From positions 3,844,001 to 3,908,000 of the forward strand of contig NZ_JAUSYO010000001.1 in NCBI RefSeq assembly GCF_030816935.1: DNA of 64,000 bases, given 5' to 3'. The notes beneath the pieces are model-generated. The model was not told where the DNA came from and ran no database searches. It saw only the letters and a program-made list of their open reading frames with translations. Shown here piece after piece: positions 16,980-25,162 of this stretch; position 1 is the stretch's first letter; every line of letters begins with the position of its first letter. The translations under genes and the position numbers were made by a program. The DNA comes from Arthrobacter sp. B3I9 (lineage in GTDB: Bacteria; Actinomycetota; Actinomycetes; Actinomycetales; Micrococcaceae).

Positions 16980-18314
16980 TTACTTGCCGACGGCGGGGCT
17001 GCTTGCGGAGCCCGCTGCGGCGGAGCCTGTTGCGGCTGCCACCAGGCCGTCGATCCGTTTTTGCCGGGTGGCCGGCGAATCGAGGCTGAAGGCCCGGAAG
17101 TCGCCCAGGTCCTCGCGGATCCATGCCTCCACCTCGGCGATCCGGCGGGTTACCGCCGGCGTCGGACCGTGGAACAGCCAGGGCACAATGCGTTCCTTGC
17201 CCGGTTCGAACTGCCACAGCCCGATGATCCGGCCCCGGTCCAGGATCGGATGGTCCGGAAGGTCAGCCTGCAGTGCCAGCGAAGCCAGCACCGGCCTGTC
17301 GAGGCTCTTCCCCTCAGGGCCTTCCTCCACCAGCAGTTCCGCGGCATTCCGGCGCAGCAGCATCAGGGAATCCGTTCCTGCGAGCAGCTGGATCTGTTCC
17401 TCGGCCGGCTCCTCGAAATCGGCCAGCCGTCCGACGTCGTCGGGCAGCATCCACAGCGAGGCGCCGGCGGCCGTGGGTACCTCCAGGGCGTCGACGGCGG
17501 CCAGCGCCGCCTTGGTCTGGGCCACCGTGAAGCCTGTGAACCATTGGGACTGCTTGAGTGTGGCGCCGCCCGTCCAGGTCAGGTAGCGGCTGATGAGCTC
17601 CGCGTGCACCTCGCCTTCGGCCATTGGGCTGGCGGGCAGGTTCCAGAGCTCGTAGCTGTAGCGCTGCTGGTCCAGCCGGCCGTTGGCCGGGACCCGGCGG
17701 ATACGGCCTTGCGACTGAAGGATGCCGAGGGCGGTGGGCAGCGTGGTGGCTGCACCTTTGCGTTTGCCTTCTTCGCCGAGGTTCCGCACCGAATCGCCGA
17801 GCTCGTCCTTCAGCTGGCGGGGGTCCATTGGCGCACCCGCTTCGGCGAGCGTGTGCAGGATCTGTTCCTCCAGCAGGGTGATTTCGCCGCTGTCCACCCC
17901 GAGCCGTCCGAGTACCCGGACGGCCTCGGCGGCATCCTTGCCCAGCTTGAGGGCCCAGCCGAAGTCCTCGCGGCCCAGGACATAGGTGCAGCCGCGGGCC
18001 GCGGGCAGTTCGAGGATCCGGTGGGCGAGGACGTCGGCGTCGACCTGCTTCCGGCGGATGCCAGCTCGGGCGAAGAGCGTCAGGTACGGGTTTGCCCCGC
18101 CCACGGAGCGCGCCCAGCCGGCCCGCGCGAAGACCTCTTCGGCCGTGCAGCCGGCGAGGGAACCGTCAAGGCCCTGCCTGTGCCAGGCCCAGGCGCGGAG
18201 CCGCCCGGGCGTGAGGGTCCGGGCTGAAGGAATCTTCACGGCGGGAGGCTGCGCGGTGAGCTGCTCTGGCGTCATGGGGTCATTGTCCACCAGCGGGTCC
18301 GGCAGGGGAATCAT
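16980..18314 (-). CDS. Winged-helix DNA-binding protein of the AlkZ (HTH_42) family
   Basis: The 444-residue protein looks like the AlkZ/AlkX family of monofunctional DNA glycosylases acting on alkylated or crosslinked DNA. It is built from repeated winged-helix units (LDGSLAGCTAEEVFARAGWARS at the N-terminus, EEQILHTLAEAG...LKDEL in the middle). The segment LDQQRYSYELW may correspond to the Gln-x-Gln active-site loop, but I cannot align it reliably. An alternative start is the ATG at 18275. The family is widespread in actinobacteria, so this is probably a chromosomal repair gene. Confidence 0.78.
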   Translation of the reverse strand: MIPLPDPLVDNDPMTPEQLTAQPPAVKIPSARTLTPGRLRAWAWHRQGLDGSLAGCTAEEVFARAGWARSVGGANPYLTLFARAGIRRKQVDADVLAHRILELPAARGCTYVLGREDFGWALKLGKDAAEAVRVLGRLGVDSGEITLLEEQILHTLAEAGAPMDPRQLKDELGDSVRNLGEEGKRKGAATTLPTALGILQSQGRIRRVPANGRLDQQRYSYELWNLPASPMAEGEVHAELISRYLTWTGGATLKQSQWFTGFTVAQTKAALAAVDALEVPTAAGASLWMLPDDVGRLADFEEPAEEQIQLLAGTDSLMLLRRNAAELLVEEGPEGKSLDRPVLASLALQADLPDHPILDRGRIIGLWQFEPGKERIVPWLFHGPTPAVTRRIAEVEAWIREDLGDFRAFSLDSPATRQKRIDGLVAAATGSAAAGSASSPAVGK

Positions 18315-18388
18315 CTGCCGCCGGCAATTCCGCCGGACCTGAGCCGCCTTTGGTACCTTGACGCGCCCCGGCTGCTACCCGGGCCGCC

Positions 18389-19585
18389 CTAGGGTGGGCG
18401 GTGCCCCTCCCCCGCCGGCGCCGCGCAGAGGGCTTCGATGACTGTCCGGGCGGTGCGGTCCCAGCCGGGCAGCCGGTCCCTTGCGGCCAGGGCCGCCGAG
18501 CGCCACCCGGCGTGGAGTGCTGCGTCGGTGAGCCAGCGGCGCAGGAGGTCGGCAAGCGGGGACGGGTCTGTGCCGAGGGCGACGGCGGTGCCCGGCAGGG
18601 TGCCCGGCTCGGTGCCCGGCTCGGCTTCCGGCTCCGCTCCGGGGATGTCCCGATACGTGTTCGGATGCGTGCCCGGCGTCAGGCTTTGCGGACTGCCGGC
18701 TGCGAGCGCTTCCACGGCTCCGGTGCCGGCGCGCACCAGCACGGGGACACCGCGGGCGATTGATTCCGGAACGACGAGTCCGTACGTCTCGGCCCGGGAG
18801 ATGAGCAGGCTGAGGTCGGCACGCGCCCATTCGGCCTCCAGCGCCTGGCCCCGCAGTTCCCCCGGGATGCTGACCCGGGCCTGCAGCCCGAGCCGGCCGA
18901 CCTGCTCCCGCAGCTGGGCGGCGTAGGAGGGATCGGCGGAGTCGGAGCCGACGAGGGCCGCCGTCCACGGCAGATCGGTGAGCCCGGACAGCGCGTCGAG
19001 CAGCAGCGACTGGTCCTTGTTCGGCAGCAGGGCCGCCACCGCCAGGAGGTGAGGGGGCTGGGAGCCGTGGGCGGGCGGGCCGGGATCCGTGCCCGGGAGT
19101 GCCACCGTGATGCCCTCGAGTCCGTGCCGGGCGCGGAGCCCGGCGGCCGCTGAACTGCTGGTGCAGATCACCCCGGCCGCCTCCCGGAGCGCGCGACGTT
19201 CCAAGCCGGGATCTTCCAGGGGCATATGCAGCAGGATCCAGGCCGGCTGTCCGGCGGCGGCCGCAGCCGCAAGCTCCTCCGGCGCTCCGCAGGCAAGGAG
19301 ACCGTCGACGACGGTGACCCGGCGGGACGCCCCCGGGCGAGCGCCGCCGTCGTCGTCGCGGTCGCCGCCGCCGTCGTGCGTTCCGTCGGAATACAGCGCC
19401 GCCGCGAGCCGCTGCCGGTCCGCCGCGCTGCCGGCCGGCCAGCCGCCGTCGAGCGCTACGGTTTCCACCTCAACGCCCTGCGCCGTCAGCCCCCGGGCGA
19501 GCGCCGCGTTATAGACGTTCCCGCCGGAGTTGTGCCGGACGTTGCCGGGCACCACCAACCGGAGGCGGAGGCCCGACGGCTGCAT
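18389..19585 (-). CDS. GT-B (family 1/4) glycosyltransferase
   Basis: The 398-residue protein begins LRLRLVVPGNVRHNSGGNVYNAALARGL, the usual GT4 acceptor domain with its glycine-rich loop. The C-terminal nucleotide-sugar domain has LLAVAALLPNKDQSLLLDAL, VSIPGELRGQALEAEWARAD and the E-x7-E region ETYGLVVPESIARGVPVL. The ATG at 19585 lies 7 bases past the stop of the PTPS-like gene; upstream codons in this frame are only a shadow of that gene. The C-terminus contains EPGTEPGT-type repeats. As the third gene of the MDR/PTPS-like/GT unit it may glycosylate a pterin-like product, which is inference. Confidence 0.82.
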   Translation of the reverse strand: MQPSGLRLRLVVPGNVRHNSGGNVYNAALARGLTAQGVEVETVALDGGWPAGSAADRQRLAAALYSDGTHDGGGDRDDDGGARPGASRRVTVVDGLLACGAPEELAAAAAAGQPAWILLHMPLEDPGLERRALREAAGVICTSSSAAAGLRARHGLEGITVALPGTDPGPPAHGSQPPHLLAVAALLPNKDQSLLLDALSGLTDLPWTAALVGSDSADPSYAAQLREQVGRLGLQARVSIPGELRGQALEAEWARADLSLLISRAETYGLVVPESIARGVPVLVRAGTGAVEALAAGSPQSLTPGTHPNTYRDIPGAEPEAEPGTEPGTLPGTAVALGTDPSPLADLLRRWLTDAALHAGWRSAALAARDRLPGWDRTARTVIEALCAAPAGEGHRPP

Positions 19586-19592
19586 TTGTGGC

Positions 19593-19991
19593 CTAACCGG
19601 CGTTGAAGTCGAGCGAGAAGCTGGCCCAGGCGTCGGGAGTCTCGCGGAGCGTGACGTCCAGCCCGGCGAGGTCGCGGCCGTCCTGGCCGGTGCGGATCTT
19701 GGCCGCCACGGCGTCGGCGATGTACTGGGCAAGGGCCTCGGTGGTGCTGAGCTTTCCGGCAAAGTCCGGGTGCTCGTCCAGGTTCTTGTAATTGAGGCCC
19801 TCGAGGACGTTATCCAGCACCTCGCCGGCCTCCCCGATGTCCAGCACGATCGAATCATCATTCAGCGAGCGGCGCCGGAAGGTCACCTCCGTGACGAAGG
19901 TTGCGCCGTGCATCCCCTGGGCCGGGCCGAAGGCAGGGCGGGGAAGGCTGTGGGCAATCATGAAGTTACGGCGGACGGTCAGGCTGAACAA
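19593..19991 (-). CDS. 6-pyruvoyl-tetrahydropterin synthase-like protein with non-canonical active site
   Basis: The 132-residue protein has the PTPS/QueD T-fold: FMIAHSLP (His14), GMHGATF (His28), TTEALAQYI, and RET with E117 for pterin anchoring. Several residues needed by QueD-type enzymes are absent. The HGH zinc motif reads HGA, no Cys precedes it (PAFGPAQG), and the LDHHYLND segment is LNYKNLDE, losing the Asp/His of the catalytic triad. So pterin binding may remain while the known chemistry probably does not. It sits between a zinc-less MDR dehydrogenase (55-base gap) and a glycosyltransferase (7-base gap). Confidence 0.8.
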   Translation of the reverse strand: MFSLTVRRNFMIAHSLPRPAFGPAQGMHGATFVTEVTFRRRSLNDDSIVLDIGEAGEVLDNVLEGLNYKNLDEHPDFAGKLSTTEALAQYIADAVAAKIRTGQDGRDLAGLDVTLRETPDAWASFSLDFNAG

Positions 19992-20046
19992 TATTTTACC
20001 TCGTGGCTTTAGTAGGAGCGGGGTCGGTGCCCCAGGGCGGGTTTAT

Positions 20047-21042
20047 TCAGTCTCTGGGGTATTCGATGACGTGGCAGAGCGCGTCAAGGTTGCCGTCGGA
20101 AAGCCGCTGGACGACATCGGGAAGCTCGTCGAAGGTGGACGAGCCGGTGAGGAACGCGTCAAAGGCGGGGTCGCGCAGCAGGGAGGCAGCAAGCTCGAGC
20201 CGGTCCGCGTTGGTGCGGCGGTGGCGGCGTGAGCGGGCCACCACGCCCACCTGGCTGGCGCGGAGGGAGAGCCGGCGGGCGTGGAAGTCCTCCCCCAGCG
20301 GCAGTGTGACGTGCCGGTCTGCATACCAGGACATCTCGATGATCTCGCCTTCGTCGCCCACGAGCTGCAGGCTCCGCTCCAGGCCGGACTGGGAGGCGGA
20401 GCAGTGGATCACGATGTCGCAGTCCGGCAGCGCGTCGTCGGGATGGCTGAATTCGACGCCCAGCGCGTCCGCAAAGGAGCGCTTGTCCGGGTCGATGTCG
20501 ATGAGCTGCAGCCGCCCGAGCGGGAAGGCGCTCAGGAGCTTGGCCACCATGCCGCCCACGAGCCCGGCACCGATGACGGCGACACGGTCGCCCAGGCGGG
20601 GGCCGGCCTCCCACAGTCCGTTGACGGCAGTTTCCACGGTGCCGGTGAGGACTGCACGGCGGGCCGGGACGTCGTGGGGAACAACGGTGAGCGACTCGAC
20701 GGGGACGACGTAGCGGTCCTGGTGCGGGTACAGGCAGAAGACTGTTTTGCCCAGCCAGTCGGCCGGACCCTTCTCCACGACGCCGACCGAGAGGTAGCCG
20801 TATTTCACCGGGCCGGGAAAGGAACCTTCCTGGTTGGGCGCGGCCATTTTCTCCGCGACGCATTGCGGCACGCGGGCGTTGTGGACGACGAGTTCCGTGC
20901 CCTTGCTGATGCCGGAATAGAGTGTGCGGACCAACGCCTCACCCGGCCCGGGGGCAGGCAGCTCCTCATGGCGGAGCTCGCCTTTTTCGGGTCCGACGGT
21001 CCAGTATGCGGTTGCTGTGGCGTGCTGTTTCGAAGTACTCAT
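20047..21042 (-). CDS. MDR-superfamily dehydrogenase lacking zinc ligands
   Basis: The 331-residue medium-chain dehydrogenase has the Rossmann motif VIGAGLVGGMVAKLL and, after strand 2, LIDIDPDKR, favouring NAD. The catalytic zinc ligands of alcohol dehydrogenases are missing: the usual Cys motif reads YSGISKGTELV, and the GHE motif is replaced by VKYGYLSVG. There is no structural four-Cys lobe. This recalls BchC-type and related zinc-free MDR proteins. It is first in a unit with the PTPS-like and glycosyltransferase genes. The substrate is unknown. Confidence 0.82.
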   Translation of the reverse strand: MSTSKQHATATAYWTVGPEKGELRHEELPAPGPGEALVRTLYSGISKGTELVVHNARVPQCVAEKMAAPNQEGSFPGPVKYGYLSVGVVEKGPADWLGKTVFCLYPHQDRYVVPVESLTVVPHDVPARRAVLTGTVETAVNGLWEAGPRLGDRVAVIGAGLVGGMVAKLLSAFPLGRLQLIDIDPDKRSFADALGVEFSHPDDALPDCDIVIHCSASQSGLERSLQLVGDEGEIIEMSWYADRHVTLPLGEDFHARRLSLRASQVGVVARSRRHRRTNADRLELAASLLRDPAFDAFLTGSSTFDELPDVVQRLSDGNLDALCHVIEYPRD

Positions 21043-21204
21043 CCTGCTTATGAATCTAGTGCCCCCTGCAGGCGGGCGAAAGTCTGGCGCGCCCGGGCGG
21101 GTGGCTGCAGGCCCTGGTTGGGGCTTGGCGAGGGGCCGCCCGAGCGGGCGTCACGGGTGGCCGTTTTGGGGAACAGCGCCTGACTCCGGTACCCTATACA
21201 GGTT

Positions 21205-21291
21205 GGTGACGTGTCCGAGCGGCCGAAGGTGCAACACTCGAAATGTTGTTTGGTGTCAAAGCCAACGTGGGTTCAAATCCCACCGTCACCG
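21205..21291 (+). tRNA. tRNA-Ser(CGA)
   Basis: The 87-base gene folds with acceptor stem GGTGACG/CGTCACC, anticodon stem CAACA/TGTTG and loop CTCGAAA. The anticodon CGA is at 21239-21241 and reads UCG. A long variable arm (typical of serine tRNAs) and the T-loop GTTCAAATC follow. The discriminator is G21291, and CCA is not encoded. Confidence 0.95.
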
Positions 21292-21297
21292 CGAATG

Positions 21298-21345
21298 AGA
21301 AAGGCCCTGCTTCCCTTGTAAACAAAGGAAAGCAGGGCCTTTTGG
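21298..21345 (+). terminator. Terminator after tRNA-Ser
   Basis: AAAGGCCCTGCTT pairs with AAGCAGGGCCTTT across an inner stem-loop (CCTTGT...ACAAAGG) and ends in TTTT. It lies 7 bases after the tRNA. Confidence 0.88.
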
Positions 21346-21426
21346 TTGTCCGTAAAAGGCCTTGCGGTGACGCAGCAGTGGCCCGCCCAACCTATCGTCA
21401 CTCCTGCCGTTTCGTGGTAGCTTGCC

Positions 21427-22428
21427 GTGATGAAGCGGATCCAGGTCGGGTTGGTGGCGGACCCGGCCTCGCCCACGGAGATCGCGTGCCTGCTGAGTGA
21501 CCTCGAGCCGCTGAACGGCGAGGATCGCGAGGGCTGGGACATCGAGGTCGTGAGCGAACCATTCACCGTGGGTTCCGAGGACGTGGAAACTGCCATGGCA
21601 CGTCTTCGGGAGCACGCTGGTCAGCACGAATGGGACATCGTTATCGGGCTGACCGAGCTTCCCTTCCGTGGCGAGCATGACGGCCGATACCTGCTCGTCA
21701 AGACCGACCCGCAGCAACGCACAGCTGTGCTGTCGTTGCCGGCGCTCGGCGGGTTCGGTATACGCTCGCGTGCCCGGCATGCAGTGCGCGCGCTCGTCAG
21801 CGGCATGGCGGAGAATACGCAGAACAGGCCCAGTGAGCCGCTCCTCCGCTTCACCAGCCGTTGGCGGCTGCTCGTGGGAATGGTGCTCGCGAATCGTCCG
21901 TGGCTCCTCGTGCCTGGGCTCAAGTCCGCGCTCGTGGCAGCGCTGGCAACAGGGGCGGTGGCCACGGTCAACTCCACGGCTTGGCAACTCGCGGGCTCTC
22001 TGTCACCGTGGCGCCTCATAGTTGCGACAATCGCCTCCATTGCGCTCGTCGTCGCCTGGCTCGTCATCGACGGCGAACTGTGGGACCGCCCCGACGACAA
22101 TTCTGCGGAAGCCAAGGAAAGGTCCCTTCTCTACAACACTTCGACGTTGGTGACCCTGAGCATCGGGGTAACCATCTGCTATCTGGCGCTCTACGTGGTG
22201 AATCTGGCCTGGGCACTGTTTGTCCTCGACCCGGCCGTCATGGGCGGCTACCTCCACGCAACGCTCGGCTACGGCGACCTGTTCGTGCTGACCTGGTTCG
22301 TCGCGTCGGCAGCGACCGTCGGCGGCGCCCTAGGCAGCGGACTGGAGTCAGACGAAGCAATCCGCGCGGCTGCCTACTCCAAGCGCGAGGAGGAGCGCCG
22401 CAGCCGGCTCGCGGACGAGCGGGCCTAG
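21427..22428 (+). CDS. Hypothetical membrane protein with N-terminal soluble domain
   Basis: The protein has 333 residues. The N-terminal 135 residues look like an alpha/beta domain: MKRIQVGLVADPASPTEIA, then WDIVIGLTELPFRG and LLVKTDPQQRTAVLSLPALG. Residues about 150-315 carry four or five hydrophobic helices, and the C-terminal tail is strongly charged (KREEERRSRLADERA). I do not recognise the family. It stands alone between the tRNA-Ser terminator and its own long terminator, so it is likely a single-gene unit that may have arrived next to the tRNA. The first hydrophobic segment is deep in the chain, so it is not an exported protein. Confidence 0.75.
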   Translation: MMKRIQVGLVADPASPTEIACLLSDLEPLNGEDREGWDIEVVSEPFTVGSEDVETAMARLREHAGQHEWDIVIGLTELPFRGEHDGRYLLVKTDPQQRTAVLSLPALGGFGIRSRARHAVRALVSGMAENTQNRPSEPLLRFTSRWRLLVGMVLANRPWLLVPGLKSALVAALATGAVATVNSTAWQLAGSLSPWRLIVATIASIALVVAWLVIDGELWDRPDDNSAEAKERSLLYNTSTLVTLSIGVTICYLALYVVNLAWALFVLDPAVMGGYLHATLGYGDLFVLTWFVASAATVGGALGSGLESDEAIRAAAYSKREEERRSRLADERA

Positions 22429-22440
22429 GGACCAGCCAGC

Positions 22441-22509
22441 AACGCTCCTGGGTCTCCCGTGTCCGTGGACGGCTTCAGACCCGGGTGGTCCTGCGGCCCA
22501 GCGTTTTTT
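22441..22509 (+). terminator. Nested terminator of the membrane-protein gene
   Basis: Two nested arms pair: AACGCT (22441) with AGCGTT (22500), and GGGTCT (22450) with AGACCC (22477). The structure ends in a run of six T at 22504-22509. Confidence 0.65.
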
Positions 22510-22787
22510 GCAGCGTTCCACGCTACCCCTCGACATCGTTCCCTAAGGGTGCTTAGCATGAGGCTGCAGCTGTACCTATTTCGCCAACAGGCTGGCCAGC
22601 CGGGGTTTTCCGGGGCAGCCAGCTGCTTTAGTCCTTGGGCCTCCCGCTCACTTCGGGCGGACTCAGAGGTCCTAAACGTTTCCCCACTCCCTCACGGGCT
22701 CACTTACATCGTTCCTGGTGACGTCCACCCCGGGCGACGCATGCGCGCGGGCCCCAATCAGGGTAGGCAAAGGAAGAGAGCGGAACA
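22510..22787. other. Intergenic upstream region of the formaldehyde dehydrogenase gene
   Basis: I see no gene. A small inverted repeat with a CACTT-type loop occurs near 22650, and an AAACGTTT palindrome at 22674-22681. The palindrome is shorter than the LacI operators at 27 kb, so I do not call it one. A promoter for the downstream genes must be here but no clear -35/-10 pair stands out. AAGGAAGAGAG at about 22769-22779 is the likely ribosome site. Confidence 0.3.
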
Positions 22788-23937
22788 ATGAAGGCAGTAG
22801 TTTACAAAGGACCGAAAGACGTCAGCGTCGAGGACGTGCCGGACGCCAAGATTGAGCACCCCGCCGACGTGCTGGTGCGGATCACCACGACAAACATCTG
22901 CGGCTCGGACCTGCACATGTACGAGGGCCGCACCAGCTTTGAACCCGGCCGCACCTTCGGGCACGAGAACCCTCGGTGAAGTGGTCGAAGTCGGCCCGGC
23001 GGTCAGCAAGGTGAAAGTGGGAGAACGTGTGGTGCTCCCGTTCAACATCTCCTGCGGATTCTGCAAAAACTGCGAACGTGGCTTCACCAATTACTGCCTG
23101 ACCATGCAGCCCGAACCAAAGCTCGCCGGCGCGGCCTACGGCTTCGCGGACATGGGTCCATACCAGGGCGGACAAGCCGAATATTTGCGCGTGCCCTACG
23201 GGGACTTCAACTGCCTGCGCCTGGGCGAGGACGCCGCGGAGCGAGAAGTCGACTACGTCATGCTCGCCGACATCTTCCCCACCGGCTGGCACGCCACCGA
23301 GATGGCCGGGGTCTACCCGGGCGACTCCGTCGTGATCTACGGCGCCGGACCCGTCGGGCTCATGGCCGCCTACTCAGCCACCCTCAAAGGCGCCGGCAAA
23401 GTCATGGTCGTTGACCGCCAACCCGACCGGCTTAAGCTGGCCGAAAAGATCGGCGCCATCCCTGTCAATGACGCCGAAGTGGACCCCGTCGAATTCGTCA
23501 AGGACCAGACTATGGGCTTCGGCGCGGACCGTGGCTGCGAATGCGTCGGCTACCAGGCCCACGACACCGGCGGAACCGAACACCCCAACATGACCCTGAA
23601 CCGGCTCGTGGACTCCGTACGCTTCGTCGGCGGCATCGGCGTGGTTGGCGTGTTCCTGCCCCAGGACCCCGGAGGCCCCGACGAACTCGCCAAGCAGGGC
23701 CAGGTGGCCTTTGACTACGGGAACTACTGGTTCAAGGGACAGACTATGGGCTCCGGCCAGTGTCCGGTCAAGAAGTACAACCGCGCCCTGCGCGACCTCG
23801 TCGCAGGCGGAAAGGCCACTCCCTCCTTCATCGTCAGCCACGAGCTACCACTTGACCAGGCCCCCGAGGGCTACAGGAACTTCGACAACCGTGAAGACGG
23901 TTGGACAAAAGTTGTCCTCCACCCCGCCAGCGCCTAA
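22788..23937 (+). pseudogene. Glutathione-independent formaldehyde dehydrogenase-like gene, frameshifted
   Basis: The gene encodes a zinc MDR enzyme of the FdhA type: NICGSDLHMYEGRT with catalytic Cys, GHEN, structural zinc lobe CGFCKNCERGFTNYC, cofactor loop IYGAGPVGLMAAYSA. It would detoxify formaldehyde or related aldehydes with bound NAD. The total span, 1150 bases, is one more than a multiple of three. The frame from 22788 stops at 22979, just after GHEN, and the rest continues in the next frame (GEVVEVGPAVSK). One extra C in the CCC at 22970-22972 explains this. It is either a true loss of function or a sequencing error; if corrected the protein has 382 residues. Confidence 0.85.
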
Positions 23938-23962
23938 GAGAGCACGAAGAGGAGAAATTCCG

Positions 23963-24001
23963 ATGTCGAAACAAACAACAACTTCCGGGATGTGGTGTTG
24001 A
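23963..24001 (+). other. 12-codon leader ORF or frameshifted 5' end of the next gene
   Basis: ATG at 23963 follows the best ribosome site in the area (AGGAG, 8 bases upstream) and reads MSKQTTTSGMWC before a TGA whose last base is the A of the ATG at 24001. This could be a translationally coupled leader. Alternatively one base has been lost: shifted by one, the same bases read NFRDVVL straight into the dehydrogenase, making a longer N-terminus. Confidence 0.5.
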
Positions 24002-25149
24002 TGCGAGCAATGGTTTACCGGGGCCCGTACAAAGTACGGGTCGAAGAGAAAGACATCCCGAAGATCGAACACCCGAACGACGCCATCGTGCGGGTCAGCA
24101 AGGGCGCCATTTGCGGGTCCGACCTGCACCTCTATCACGGCATGATGCCGGACACCCGGGTGGGCATGACGTTCGGGCACGAGTTTGTGGGGACAGTGCA
24201 TGAGGTGGGATCCTCGGTGCAGAACGTGGCGGTAGGTGACCGCGTGATGGTGCCGTTCAACGTCTATTGCGGCTCCTGTTACTTCTGCGCCCGCGGCCTG
24301 TACTCCAACTGCCACAACGTCAACCCCAATGCCACGGCCGTGGGCGGCATCTACGGCTACTCCCACACCTGCGGAGGTTACGACGGCGGCCAGGCCGAAT
24401 TCGTCCGCGTCCCCTTTGCGGATGTGGGGCCATCGAAGATTCCGGACTGGATGGACGAGGAGGACGCGGTGCTGCTCACAGACGCATGCCCCACAGGCTA
24501 CTTCGGCGCCCAACTCGGGGACATCGTGGAGGGCGACACCGTGGTGGTGTTCGGCGCAGGCCCGGTGGGGCTGTTCGCCGCCAAGTCCTCCTGGCTGATG
24601 GGGGCAGGGCGGGTGATCGTGGTTGACCACCTCAATTATCGACTTGAAAAAGCCCGCAGCTTCGCCCATGCCGAGACGTTCAACTTCGCGGAGTACAAGG
24701 ACATCGTGGTGCACCTGAAGAAGGAGACCGATTTCCTCGGCGCCGACGTCGTGATTGACGCCGTGGGGGCCGAAGCGGACGGAAACTTCCTCCAGCACGT
24801 CACCAGCAGCAAGCTCAAACTGCAGGGCGGCTCCCCCGTCGCACTCAACTGGGCCATCGACTCCGTCCGCAAAGGCGGCACCGTATCCGTTGTGGGCGCC
24901 TACGGCCCGATCTTCAGCGCCGTGAAGTTCGGCGACGCCATGAACAAGGGCCTGACGCTGCGCATGAACCAGTGCCCGGTCAAACGCCAGTGGCCGCGGC
25001 TCTTCGAACACATCCGCAACGGATACCTGAAACCCAGCGACATCGTCACCCACCGTATCCCGCTGGAACACATCGCCGAGGGATACCACATGTTCTCCGC
25101 CAAACTGGACAACATCATCAAGCCGCTCGTTGTCGCCGACCAGTCGTGA
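24001..25149 (+). CDS. Zinc-dependent alcohol/aldehyde dehydrogenase
   Basis: The 382-residue MDR enzyme is related to the preceding FdhA-like protein. It has MRAMVYRGPYKVRVEEKDIP, catalytic zinc residues in ICGSDLHLYHG and GHEFVG, a structural zinc lobe CGSCYFCARGLYSNC, and cofactor motif VFGAGPVGLFAAKSS. The start ATG at 24001 agrees with the family's usual N-terminus; GTG codons at 23992/23995 are in frame too. It is 63 bases after the frameshifted gene and 13 bases before a hypothetical gene, so the three form one operon. The substrate is a small alcohol or aldehyde, not further defined. Confidence 0.87.
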   Translation: MRAMVYRGPYKVRVEEKDIPKIEHPNDAIVRVSKGAICGSDLHLYHGMMPDTRVGMTFGHEFVGTVHEVGSSVQNVAVGDRVMVPFNVYCGSCYFCARGLYSNCHNVNPNATAVGGIYGYSHTCGGYDGGQAEFVRVPFADVGPSKIPDWMDEEDAVLLTDACPTGYFGAQLGDIVEGDTVVVFGAGPVGLFAAKSSWLMGAGRVIVVDHLNYRLEKARSFAHAETFNFAEYKDIVVHLKKETDFLGADVVIDAVGAEADGNFLQHVTSSKLKLQGGSPVALNWAIDSVRKGGTVSVVGAYGPIFSAVKFGDAMNKGLTLRMNQCPVKRQWPRLFEHIRNGYLKPSDIVTHRIPLEHIAEGYHMFSAKLDNIIKPLVVADQS

Positions 25150-25162
25150 AGGGAAGCACACC

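Noticed and set aside
19586..19861. N-terminal extension of the GT-B glycosyltransferase
   Set aside because: These codons lie inside the PTPS-like gene in another frame and read as low-complexity Ser/Pro/Arg sequence.
21205..22510. Genomic island integrated in tRNA-Ser
   Set aside because: I found no integrase, no repeat of the tRNA 3' end downstream and no phage or plasmid genes.
22674..22681. AAACGTTT as a LacI-type operator
   Set aside because: Only the 8-base core matches the operators at 27 kb; the outer bases differ and no such regulator is adjacent.
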